DNA of 7,623 nucleotides from an uncultured Clostridia bacterium (GTDB taxonomy: Bacteria; Bacillota; Clostridia; Oscillospirales; Oscillospiraceae). The notes beneath the pieces were generated by a model. The model saw nothing but the letters and a program-made list of their open reading frames with translations, had not been told where the DNA came from and searched no databases. The DNA is taken from the NCBI GenBank assembly GCA_946060825.1, contig CAMGPO010000050.1, positions 1 to 7,623 on the forward strand. The letters are read 5' to 3'. Positions 1 through 5,311 of this stretch are shown piece by piece. A program made the position numbers and the translations under genes. Position 1 is the first letter of the stretch; each line of letters begins with the position of its first letter.

Positions 1-744
1 CTCGTCTCCCTGGCCCTCCGGAGCGGCGGCACCTGGCGCAGCGGCTATGGCATCATCTCCGTCCTGCAGGCCGGGCTCTGCCTCGTCCTCTTCGCCACGC
101 TGCGGCTCTGGAAGCGGGGCGGGAAATCGGCGGCAGAGACAGAGGAGGAGACTGTGGCCGTCCCCAAAGACGAGCTGCTGCGGACCCGGGGTGTGCCGGC
201 GGTGCTTCTGGGACTGATCTTCTACAACGCAGCCGAGGCTACTGCCGGACTCTGGGGCGCCAGCTTCCTCCATGAACGCTTCGGCGTCTCGGCGGCCGAC
301 GCCGCCGTTACCTCCACCGTGATCTTCGCCTCCATCACCGTGGGGCGGCTGCTCTCCGGCTTTGCTGCCAAGCGGTTCTCTGACGAGGCGCTGATCCGCG
401 CCGGAGAGGCCGCCTGCCTGACCGGCGCGGCCATGGTGCTGCTGTCCGGGACGTCTTGGATGGCTCTCGTGGGCGTCGGCCTCCTGGGGTTGGGTCTCGC
501 GCCCATCTACCCTTCGATGCTCCACCAGACGCCCCGCCGCTTCGGCGCGGCCCGTTCCCAGAGCGTCATGGGTCTCGAAATGGCCTTTGCCTTCCTTGGC
601 AGCACATGTTTCCCGCCGATCTTCGGTATCCTGGCCGGACGGCTGGGCACGCAGCTCTACCCCTGGTATCTGCTGGTTCTGGCCCTTGCCCTGACGGCCG
701 CCACGGAGACCGCCAACCGCCTGATTCCCTGCCGGACGAAATAG
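1..744 (+). CDS. MFS transporter, C-terminal half (5' end outside window)
   Basis: Reading frame 1 is open from the first base to the TAG at 742-744, giving about 247 residues with no start; the gene begins upstream. An internal ATG-less start near 154 would cut a transporter in half, so I treat the whole stretch as one partial gene. The order is a hydrophobic helix (likely TM6), a charged cytoplasmic loop (RLWKRGGKSAAETEEE, about residues 36-52), then about six further hydrophobic segments. That matches the central loop plus TM7-12 of a 12-helix major facilitator. A GRLLSGFAAKRF stretch resembles the MFS loop motif (G-R-x3-G-x3-R/K). The family moves small solutes across the cytoplasmic membrane by secondary transport. 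The style resembles sugar (fucose-permease-like) members, but the substrate cannot be told. A separate promoter follows it, so it probably belongs to the preceding operon. Confidence 0.85.
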   Translation, partial: LVSLALRSGGTWRSGYGIISVLQAGLCLVLFATLRLWKRGGKSAAETEEETVAVPKDELLRTRGVPAVLLGLIFYNAAEATAGLWGASFLHERFGVSAADAAVTSTVIFASITVGRLLSGFAAKRFSDEALIRAGEAACLTGAAMVLLSGTSWMALVGVGLLGLGLAPIYPSMLHQTPRRFGAARSQSVMGLEMAFAFLGSTCFPPIFGILAGRLGTQLYPWYLLVLALALTAATETANRLIPCRTK

Positions 745-766
745 CTTTCATTTTTGACAAAAAATG

Positions 767-796
767 TTGTCACATGAAGTGTAAACGTGTTACAAT
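767..796 (+). promoter_or_regulatory. Putative sigma-A promoter of the DeoR-lactonase operon
   Basis: TTGTCA at 767-772 and TACAAT at 791-796 are separated by 18 bases, each one mismatch from the sigma-A consensus hexamers. Transcription would start near 803, about 27 bases before the regulator ATG at 830. The region is AT-rich between two GC-rich genes. An alternative -35 (TTGACA, 754-759) has a perfect sequence but no -10 at a usable distance. There is no obvious terminator for the upstream transporter gene, so some readthrough is possible. Confidence 0.6.
780..794 (+). promoter_or_regulatory. Palindromic operator-like site, partly cre-like
   Basis: The sequence TGTAAACGTGTTACA has perfect 5-base arms (TGTAA/TTACA) around a CG-containing centre. 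It overlaps the spacer and -10 box of the regulator promoter. Its left half, TGTAAACG, fits the catabolite-response-element (CcpA) consensus TGWAARCG, but the right half is one base too long for a standard cre. It could be a CcpA or other LacI-type site, or a site for the DeoR protein itself. Only the symmetry and the position are seen directly. Confidence 0.4.
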
Positions 797-801
797 TAGA
801 T

Positions 802-814
802 CCGAAATCGAAAG
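802..814 (+). promoter_or_regulatory. CGAA direct-repeat element at the regulator promoter (site D)
   Basis: CGAAATCGAAA (803-813) is two CGAA half-sites six bases apart, placed at the predicted transcription start. The same arrangement, CGAAAGCGAAA, lies inside the ROK promoter (2886-2896). DeoR-family regulators often bind repeated short half-sites near their own promoter, so this is a candidate autoregulatory operator. The repeat is seen; binding is inferred. Confidence 0.4.
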
Positions 815-829
815 AAGGTTGATACGGGC

Positions 830-1582
830 ATGAAAAAACGGGAAACGATTATCCTGGAGCTGCTCTCCGAGGCGGGAAAGCTCGACGTGACGGAGTTGGC
901 CGACCGCCTTGGCGTCTCCCAGGTTACGGTTCGCAAGGATCTGGATGCGTTGGAACAGAAGGGGATTCTCCGCCGGGAACACGGATGCGCGATCTTCGGC
1001 GGACGGGATGATATCAATAACCGGCTGGCCCTCCACTATGAGGAGAAAAAGCTGATTGCCAAACGGGCGGCGGAGATGGTCGAAGCCGGCGAGACGGTCA
1101 TGATCGAGAACGGAAGCTGCTGCGCTCTCCTGGCCGAGGAGATTGCCCGGACCAAGGCCGGCGCCACGATTATCACAAACAGCGCTTTCATCGCCAGCTA
1201 CATCCGAAAGATCGAGGGCGTGCGGGTGGTGCTGCTGGGCGGCGACTTCCAGAACGACGCCCAGGTTATGATCGGACCGATCCTGCGTACCTGTGCGGCC
1301 CAGTTCTACGTCAACAAGCTCTTCGTCGGCGCCGACGGCTTTACGGAAAAGCTGGGCTTCACCGGCGTCGATCACCTGCGGGTGCAGGCTGTGCGGGACA
1401 TGGCCGAGCACGCCGAGCAGGTCGTTGTCGTGACCGAGAGCAGGAAATTCACCCAGCGGGGCGTCGTGCCTATGGGGATCATGGACCGCCTCCGGACGGT
1501 TGTGACCGACACCAGCATCAGTCCGGAGGCCGAGGAGTCTCTGAACCGCGTCGGCGTTCAGGTGCGGAAAGCAGAGGTCTGA
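830..1582 (+). CDS. DeoR/GlpR-family transcriptional regulator
   Basis: This 250-residue protein has the usual DeoR length and layout. The N-terminal winged helix-turn-helix spans about residues 5-55: VTELADRLG at 20-28, then recognition helix SQVTVRKDLDALE at 30-42, close to the family's 'S..T(I/V)R.DL..L' pattern. From about residue 75 comes the DeoR C-terminal sensor domain, which binds phosphorylated sugars in known members. Its phosphate-loop region is ENGSCCALLAEE (93-104), where many members have D-x-G-T/S-T. The later element VTESRKF stands where D-S-S-K-F is common. The ATG is preceded by AGAAGG (813-818), a somewhat long 11 bases away. The gene is followed after 17 bases by the lactonase-like gene, so the two are probably co-transcribed. 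It most likely represses the local sugar genes until a phosphosugar accumulates. The family call is firm; effector and targets are inferred from context. Confidence 0.93.
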   Translation: MKKRETIILELLSEAGKLDVTELADRLGVSQVTVRKDLDALEQKGILRREHGCAIFGGRDDINNRLALHYEEKKLIAKRAAEMVEAGETVMIENGSCCALLAEEIARTKAGATIITNSAFIASYIRKIEGVRVVLLGGDFQNDAQVMIGPILRTCAAQFYVNKLFVGADGFTEKLGFTGVDHLRVQAVRDMAEHAEQVVVVTESRKFTQRGVVPMGIMDRLRTVVTDTSISPEAEESLNRVGVQVRKAEV

Positions 1583-1599
1583 GAAAGGAACGCAAGCCT

Positions 1600-2712
1600 A
1601 TGCGCGAGTTGTATGTTTTTACCGGCGGCTACACCGAGCCGATTGCCATGGCTTCCGGGGAGATCGTACCCGGCCGGTGCCGGGGCATCGGCTGCTACCG
1701 TATGAATCCGGAGACCGGGACTCTGACGGAGTTGGCCGTCTCGCCCTCCGTTCCCAACCCCTCTGCGGTCTGTGCCGATCCGTCCGGCCCCTGGCTCTAC
1801 GCCGTCAGCGAGCGGAAGGAGAGCAGCGGGATCCCCGGCTCCACGGTTTCGGCCTACGCCATCGACCCGGAGACCGGCCGCCTGACCCTGCTCGGCAGCC
1901 AGGCCACCACCGGAGCCGACGCCTGCTATGTCACCCTGTCTCCGGACAGCCGATGGCTGCTGGCGGCCAACTATTCCGGCGGCAGCGTCTGCGTGTTTCC
2001 GATCCTGCCGGATCACAGTCTCGGCGGCGCCTCCTGTATCCTGCGCCACCGGGGATATGGAATCAATCCTGCCAGGCAGGAGAGTCCCCATCCCCACCAG
2101 ACGGTGGTTTCGCCCGATGGGAAATGGGTCTATGTGCCGGATCTGGGCCTCGACCGGCTGACCTGTTACGAGGCCGACTGGGAGCGGGGCTGGCTCCTGC
2201 CGGACCGGCGGCCTGATGTGGCCGGATTGCCGGGGCAGGGCACCCGCCACTGCGTCTTTGGCCCGCACGGTGACCGCCTTTATGTGGTCACGGAGATGAC
2301 CGCCGAGGTCAATGTCTACGCCTTTGATCCGGATAGCGGCAGGACGGTGCTGCTGCAGACCGTCTCCGCCCGGCTGCCGGACTGGGACGGCGGCTTCCTC
2401 GGGGCGGCGATCCGCCTCCATCCCAATGGGCGGCTGCTTTACTGCTCCGTCCGGGGCAGCAATCATCTGGCCGCCTTTCGCATCGAAGGGGACGGCCGCC
2501 TGACGCTCCTGGGCCTGACGCCCAGCGGCGGTGAGATTCCCCGGGATTTTGTCCTGACACCTGATGGACGCTGGCTGCTGGCCGGACACCAGGACAGCCA
2601 TACGATCTGCGTGTTCGCGGTCGATGGGGAGAACGGAACGCTCCGGCAGGTCTTCACCCAGCCGGACGCTGGCTCGGTCACGACCCTCTCTCTCTGGGAA
2701 CGGAACAATTGA
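1600..2712 (+). CDS. Lactonase family protein (6-phosphogluconolactonase-like beta-propeller)
   Basis: The 370-residue protein has the length and repeat pattern of the Pgl/YkgB-type seven-bladed beta-propeller lactonases. Blade-like repeats recur, such as DPETGRLTLLG and SPDSRWLLAAN. Family hallmarks are SPHPHQTVVSPDGKWVYVPD, with His164 and His166, followed by DLGLDRL; then GTRHCVFGP with Arg216 and His217; then YVVTEM with Glu232. Known members hydrolyse 6-phosphogluconolactone or related sugar lactones in the cytosol. There is no signal peptide, which fits a cytosolic role. The start is supported by AAAGGA (1584-1589) 10 bases upstream. It lies 17 bases after the regulator gene and is closed by a hairpin. 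Related propellers act on other substrates, so the exact lactone is not fixed. A sugar lactone arising from the imported substrate is my inference. Confidence 0.88.
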   Translation: MRELYVFTGGYTEPIAMASGEIVPGRCRGIGCYRMNPETGTLTELAVSPSVPNPSAVCADPSGPWLYAVSERKESSGIPGSTVSAYAIDPETGRLTLLGSQATTGADACYVTLSPDSRWLLAANYSGGSVCVFPILPDHSLGGASCILRHRGYGINPARQESPHPHQTVVSPDGKWVYVPDLGLDRLTCYEADWERGWLLPDRRPDVAGLPGQGTRHCVFGPHGDRLYVVTEMTAEVNVYAFDPDSGRTVLLQTVSARLPDWDGGFLGAAIRLHPNGRLLYCSVRGSNHLAAFRIEGDGRLTLLGLTPSGGEIPRDFVLTPDGRWLLAGHQDSHTICVFAVDGENGTLRQVFTQPDAGSVTTLSLWERNN

Positions 2713-2732
2713 AGAATCGGAATGATGCACTG

Positions 2733-2789
2733 CGCCGCAGTCCGTTTCTGCCGGGAGACCGGCGGGATGGACTGCGGCGTAAAATTTTT
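2733..2789 (+). terminator. Long hairpin with T-run ending the regulator-lactonase operon
   Basis: Bases 2733-2743 (CGCCGCAGTCC) pair perfectly with 2769-2779. After a small internal loop the stem continues (2746-2754 with 2759-2767, including G-U pairs) and closes on a GAGA tetraloop. A run of five T (2785-2789) follows, set back by TAAAA from the stem base. It lies 20 bases after the lactonase stop and before a new promoter, so Rho-independent termination is likely. The displaced T-run may make it leaky. Confidence 0.7.
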
Positions 2790-2856
2790 ACTATACCGTA
2801 TCCAACAGAAAATTTCAATTTGGAATGGTGTACAATTTTTAACGACAATTTTTTAT

Positions 2857-2869
2857 TTTCGTTCGTAAA
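2857..2869 (+). promoter_or_regulatory. CGAA-type element upstream of the ROK promoter (site A)
   Basis: TTTCGTTCGTAAA, read on the other strand, gives TTTACGAACGAAA with two CGAA half-sites four bases apart. Nine bases (CGTTCGTAA, 2860-2868) recur exactly, in inverted orientation, at 3972-3980 upstream of the importer operon. It sits just before the -35 box (2876-2881), a usual position for an operator or activator site. The match is seen; the function is inferred. Confidence 0.35.
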
Positions 2870-2875
2870 TATAGT

Positions 2876-2904
2876 TTGACTCTTGCGAAAGCGAAATGTA
2901 TAAT
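2876..2904 (+). promoter_or_regulatory. Near-consensus sigma-A promoter of the ROK kinase gene
   Basis: TTGACT (2876-2881), a 17-base spacer and a perfect TATAAT (2899-2904) form the strongest promoter match in the window. Transcription would begin near 2911, leaving a leader of about 72 bases before the GTG at 2983. The upstream in-frame ATG at 2896-2898 lies inside this promoter, immediately before the -10 box, and so would not be in the mRNA. This promoter therefore decides the kinase start. Confidence 0.75.
2886..2896 (+). promoter_or_regulatory. CGAA direct-repeat element between -35 and -10 of the ROK promoter (site B)
   Basis: CGAAAGCGAAA matches site D of the regulator promoter (CGAAATCGAAA) at all but the middle base. 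A protein bound here would block RNA polymerase, as expected of a repressor site. The local DeoR protein is the obvious candidate. A looser copy, CGAAATCGGAG, lies at 2962-2972 over the kinase ribosome binding site and may be chance. Confidence 0.4.
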
Positions 2905-2914
2905 GAATGGAGAA

Positions 2915-2924
2915 AACACGTGTT
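2915..2924 (+). promoter_or_regulatory. AACACGTGTT palindrome at the predicted ROK transcript start
   Basis: This perfect 10-base palindrome is centred on CG, a symmetry typical of LacI-type operators including cre. It shares ACGTGTT with the palindrome at the regulator promoter (780-794). Its fit to the cre consensus is only partial: the half TGTTCA fits well, the left end does not. It is a possible second operator class for catabolite control. Confidence 0.3.
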
Positions 2925-2982
2925 CAAAATCCGTATCACCGTGGCATTTGGATATTTTGGACGAAATCGGAGTGAAATTACA

Positions 2983-3924
2983 GTGAAATCCTACAGAATC
3001 GGTATCGATGCCGGCGGAACAAAAGTGGCCTACGGTCTGTTCGACGAGGACAACCGCCTCCTGGACCGCTACCAGCACCCAACCCCTGTTGAGGCCGACG
3101 GACCGGCATTTTCGGATCTGGTGATCGAAAGTGTCCGGGCGATGCTCGAGAAAAACGGTCTGACTCCGGCGAATCTGCAGGGCATCGGCATCTGTATGCC
3201 TTCCTTCATCCTGTTCGATCAGGGCTATGTCTGTATGACCTCTGCCATGGTCAATATCCGTGACTTCGCCATGCGGGACTATCTGACTGCGCGCCTCGGC
3301 GTACCGGTGATCCTGGACAACGACAGCAACGTCGCCGCCCTGGCGGAACACCGCTACGGCGCTGGCCGGGGCAGCCGTCACATGGTCTATGTGGCCACCA
3401 GCACCGGCATCGGCAGCGGACTGATTCTGAACGGCCAGCTCTTCCGCGGCAGCTACGGCTGGGCGGGCGAGTGCGGCCATATGCTCATCACCCCCGACGA
3501 GGGCCTAGAGTGCGGCTGCCGCAACCAGGGCTGCTTCATGTCCTGGGCTTCCGGCCGCTACATCCCCCAGCACATCCGCCGCATGGCCCAGGGGCGCGAA
3601 ACCTCCATGGACCTCGGTCCCGACCTCGACGGCGTCGAGCTGCTGCGGGCCTGCAAAGAGGGCGATCCCCTGGCCCTGGAAGTCCTCGTCCAGATGGCCC
3701 ACTACATTGCGGTCTGCGTGTTCAACATCTATCAGCTCCTGAATGTCAACCTCTTCGTCTTTGGCGGCGGCCTGGTCCACTTTGGCCCGATGCTTTATGA
3801 TCGGGTGCAGAAGGAGTTCGACCGATACAACCACATCCCCCAGCCCGTGGAGTTCCGGTTTGCTGAGCTGAAGCAGGATTTCGGCATCATCGGCGCCGCC
3901 GAGCTGGTGCGGGAGCTGCGGTGA
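2983..3924 (+). CDS. ROK-family sugar kinase
   Basis: From the GTG at 2983 the protein is 313 residues, the normal size of a ROK kinase. It begins directly with the phosphate-binding motif GIDAGGTK (7-14). A GGAG (2969-2972) lies 10 bases upstream. The longer frame from 2896 adds 29 unrelated residues and overlaps the promoter. There is no N-terminal helix-turn-helix, so this is a kinase rather than a ROK repressor. Catalytic DNDSN is at 112-116, with Asp114 the likely base. The substrate/zinc region is ECGH (163-166), then C177-x-C179 and C184 in CGCRNQGCFM, so all four zinc ligands are kept. Two positions are odd: Gly after the second Cys is Arg180, and the usual Glu of GCxE is Met186. Family members phosphorylate glucose, fructose, N-acetylmannosamine, allose and others using ATP in the cytosol. 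The neighbouring importer suggests it acts on the incoming sugar; which one is unknown. Confidence 0.9.
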   Translation: MKSYRIGIDAGGTKVAYGLFDEDNRLLDRYQHPTPVEADGPAFSDLVIESVRAMLEKNGLTPANLQGIGICMPSFILFDQGYVCMTSAMVNIRDFAMRDYLTARLGVPVILDNDSNVAALAEHRYGAGRGSRHMVYVATSTGIGSGLILNGQLFRGSYGWAGECGHMLITPDEGLECGCRNQGCFMSWASGRYIPQHIRRMAQGRETSMDLGPDLDGVELLRACKEGDPLALEVLVQMAHYIAVCVFNIYQLLNVNLFVFGGGLVHFGPMLYDRVQKEFDRYNHIPQPVEFRFAELKQDFGIIGAAELVRELR

Positions 3925-3971
3925 GAGAATTTCTTGTTCAAGATTGTGTACCTTTTGTGTTTTATTATGGG

Positions 3972-4000
3972 TTACGAACGCAAGAAATAATGCTTACAAT
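3972..4000 (+). promoter_or_regulatory. Possible promoter of the ABC importer operon, overlapping site C
   Basis: TTACGA (3972-3977), 17 bases, then TACAAT (3995-4000) is a promoter with a good -10 and a weak -35. The -35 lies within TTACGAACGCAAG (3972-3984, site C), which inverts site A of the ROK region, so an operator could mask it. A second candidate lies closer to the gene: TATAAA at 4101-4106 with TTGACG at 4080-4085, but the spacer is only 15 bases. The leader also has two AACCGAAAA copies, at 4029-4036 and 4054-4062. Nothing like a clear terminator for the kinase gene was found in 3925-4134, so readthrough is possible. Confidence 0.45.
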
Positions 4001-4120
4001 AGAATGCACAAGATTTCAAAAACGTAAAAACCGAAAAATATACATCTTGCACAAACCGAAAATGAACTAATTGTGATAATTGACGGAACAAGCCGTTGAT
4101 TATAAAACCAGAAACAAACT

Positions 4121-4126
4121 AGGAGG
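4121..4126 (+). promoter_or_regulatory. Strong ribosome binding site of the binding-protein gene
   Basis: A perfect AGGAGG ends 8 bases before the ATG at 4135. It fits the high expression expected of a sugar-binding lipoprotein and fixes the start of the signal peptide. Confidence 0.85.
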
Positions 4127-4134
4127 AAAGACCA

Positions 4135-5208
4135 ATGAAGAAACTGATCGCTCTGCTCCTCGCTCTGGTCATGGTTCTCGCTCTGGCAGCCTGCGGCGCC
4201 AAGACCGAAGAGCCCGCCGCTGAGGAACCCGCTGCCGAAGCGCCCGCCGAGGAACCCGCTGCGGAAGAACCCGCCGCTGAAGAGCCCGCTGCCGAGGAGC
4301 CCGCTGCCGAGGAGCCTGCTGCCGAAGAGCCCGCCGCTGCCGGCGAGATCAAGGTTGCGTTCATCACCCAGTCCCTGACCAACGCCTCCCAGGCCTATGC
4401 CTGGAGCCAGTTCCAGAAGTATGCTCCCGAGTATGGCTTCACCGTGACCCTGTTCGACGAGGACTATGACGCGCAGAACGGCGTCGCCGCCATCGGCACC
4501 TGCATCGCCCAGGGCTACACCGCCATCTGCATCAACCCCACCGACCCCTCCGCCCTGGTTCCCTCTCTGATGGAAGCCCAGGAGAAGGGCATCATCATCG
4601 GTATGTATTCCTCTGAGCTGCCCGAGGGCATGACCCAGTACCGTGACTTTATGTGCGGCACCGACGACGTCATGTGCGGCGAGGTCGCTGCGCAGACCCT
4701 GATGGAAGCCTTCCCCGACGGCTGCAACGTCGTTGAGGTTGGCGGCCAGTCCGGCCACAGCGCTCAGATCAAGCGTCACGACGGCTTTGTCAGCACCATC
4801 GAGGGCTCCAACATCACCATGCTGGACTCCAAGGACTGCGCTGCCTGGGCTTCCGAGGACGCCATGGCCATCATGGAAGACTTCATCTCCCTGTACGGCG
4901 ATGAGATCGACGCTGTCTACTGCCACTGGGATGTCGGCGCCACCGGCTGCATCGAGGCTTTGAAGAATGCCGGCATGAACGATGTCTATGTCATCGGCGT
5001 TGACGGCTGCTCCGTCGGCTACGACCAGGTCATCGAAGGCAGCCAGGCCCTCTGCATCGGCCAGTCCTTCTCTCAGATGACTCAGGACGCTTTTGACTGC
5101 ATTACCAAGCTGGTCAATGGCGAGACCTTGGAGAGCGACGTTGTCTGGACCGCTCTGGACATCGTTACCGCTGAGACCGTTAACAACTTCCCCTATCCCG
5201 AATGGTAA
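4135..5208 (+). CDS. Sugar ABC transporter substrate-binding lipoprotein (RbsB-like, type I fold)
   Basis: This 357-residue protein starts with a lipoprotein signal: two lysines, a hydrophobic core, and lipobox LAAC with Cys20 as the lipidated residue. It would be anchored outside the membrane. Residues 25-68 are an acidic, proline-rich linker of EEPAA repeats that would hold the binding domain off the membrane. From about residue 71 (EIKVAFITQSL) runs a periplasmic-binding-protein type I domain (Peripla_BP_4-like), with the DAVYCHWDVGATG segment (260-269) and VIGVDG (286-291) in the expected order. Such proteins deliver sugars such as ribose, galactose or xylose, and sometimes other small polar molecules, to the permease. 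Odd points: 11 cysteines in the mature domain, and HWD where N-D is frequent in sugar-binding relatives. The ATPase and permease genes follow directly. The substrate is not identifiable. Confidence 0.93.
   Translation: MKKLIALLLALVMVLALAACGAKTEEPAAEEPAAEAPAEEPAAEEPAAEEPAAEEPAAEEPAAEEPAAAGEIKVAFITQSLTNASQAYAWSQFQKYAPEYGFTVTLFDEDYDAQNGVAAIGTCIAQGYTAICINPTDPSALVPSLMEAQEKGIIIGMYSSELPEGMTQYRDFMCGTDDVMCGEVAAQTLMEAFPDGCNVVEVGGQSGHSAQIKRHDGFVSTIEGSNITMLDSKDCAAWASEDAMAIMEDFISLYGDEIDAVYCHWDVGATGCIEALKNAGMNDVYVIGVDGCSVGYDQVIEGSQALCIGQSFSQMTQDAFDCITKLVNGETLESDVVWTALDIVTAETVNNFPYPEW
4207..4338 (+). repeat. 15-base in-frame tandem repeat encoding the (EEPAA)n linker
   Basis: There are eight 15-base units encoding EEPAA plus one 12-base unit encoding EAPA. 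Units differ mainly at third codon positions (GAA/GAG, GCC/GCT/GCG), so the peptide is better conserved than the DNA. Loss or gain of units would keep the frame and alter only tether length. Similar acidic proline linkers follow the lipobox in many clostridial lipoproteins. Confidence 0.92.
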
Positions 5209-5215
5209 TTCGTCT

Positions 5216-5230
5216 GTCTGAAATTCAGAC
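5216..5230 (+). repeat. Short palindrome after the binding-protein gene
   Basis: GTCTGAAATTCAGAC is a perfect 15-base inverted repeat that can form a small hairpin, starting 7 bases after the stop codon. It stands immediately before a much stronger hairpin, so it may be part of the same 3' processing or stabilising structure. Confidence 0.5.
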
Positions 5231-5240
5231 AAGCCACCAG

Positions 5241-5278
5241 AATCAGCTTGCTCCGGCTTCGGCCGGAGCAAGCTGATT
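5241..5278 (+). terminator. 17-bp TTCG-loop hairpin between binding-protein and ATPase genes (attenuator or mRNA stabiliser)
   Basis: Bases 5241-5257 pair perfectly with 5262-5278 around TTCG (5258-5261). The loop is closed by C-G, giving the very stable C(UUCG)G tetraloop. Only three T follow (5277-5279), then CAGAG, so it lacks the T-tract of a normal intrinsic terminator. In importer operons, a structure here commonly protects the upstream binding-protein mRNA or reduces downstream transcription, giving more binding protein than ATPase or permease. I see no separate promoter in 5279-5311, so the downstream genes probably depend on readthrough. Confidence 0.75.
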
Positions 5279-5311
5279 TCAGAGAAAAACAACCAAGGAG
5301 GAGCCACGCAG

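Noticed and set aside
154..744. A complete 196-residue gene starting at 154
   Set aside because: The start would be a GTG in the middle of the cytoplasmic loop of a transporter whose frame is open back to base 1, so it is an artefact of the window edge.
1558..2730. Minus-strand open frame of 390 codons opposite the lactonase gene
   Set aside because: The plus-strand propeller protein has clear family motifs; this frame has none and a skewed Arg/Gly/Ala composition.
2808..2836. Possible second ROK promoter ending in TACAAT (2831-2836)
   Set aside because: No -35-like hexamer lies 16-18 bases upstream, and a much better promoter lies at 2876-2904.
3934..3945. TCTTGTTCAAGA as a terminator of the ROK gene
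   Set aside because: The arms are only five bases with a two-base loop, and no T-tract follows closely. It is too weak to call.
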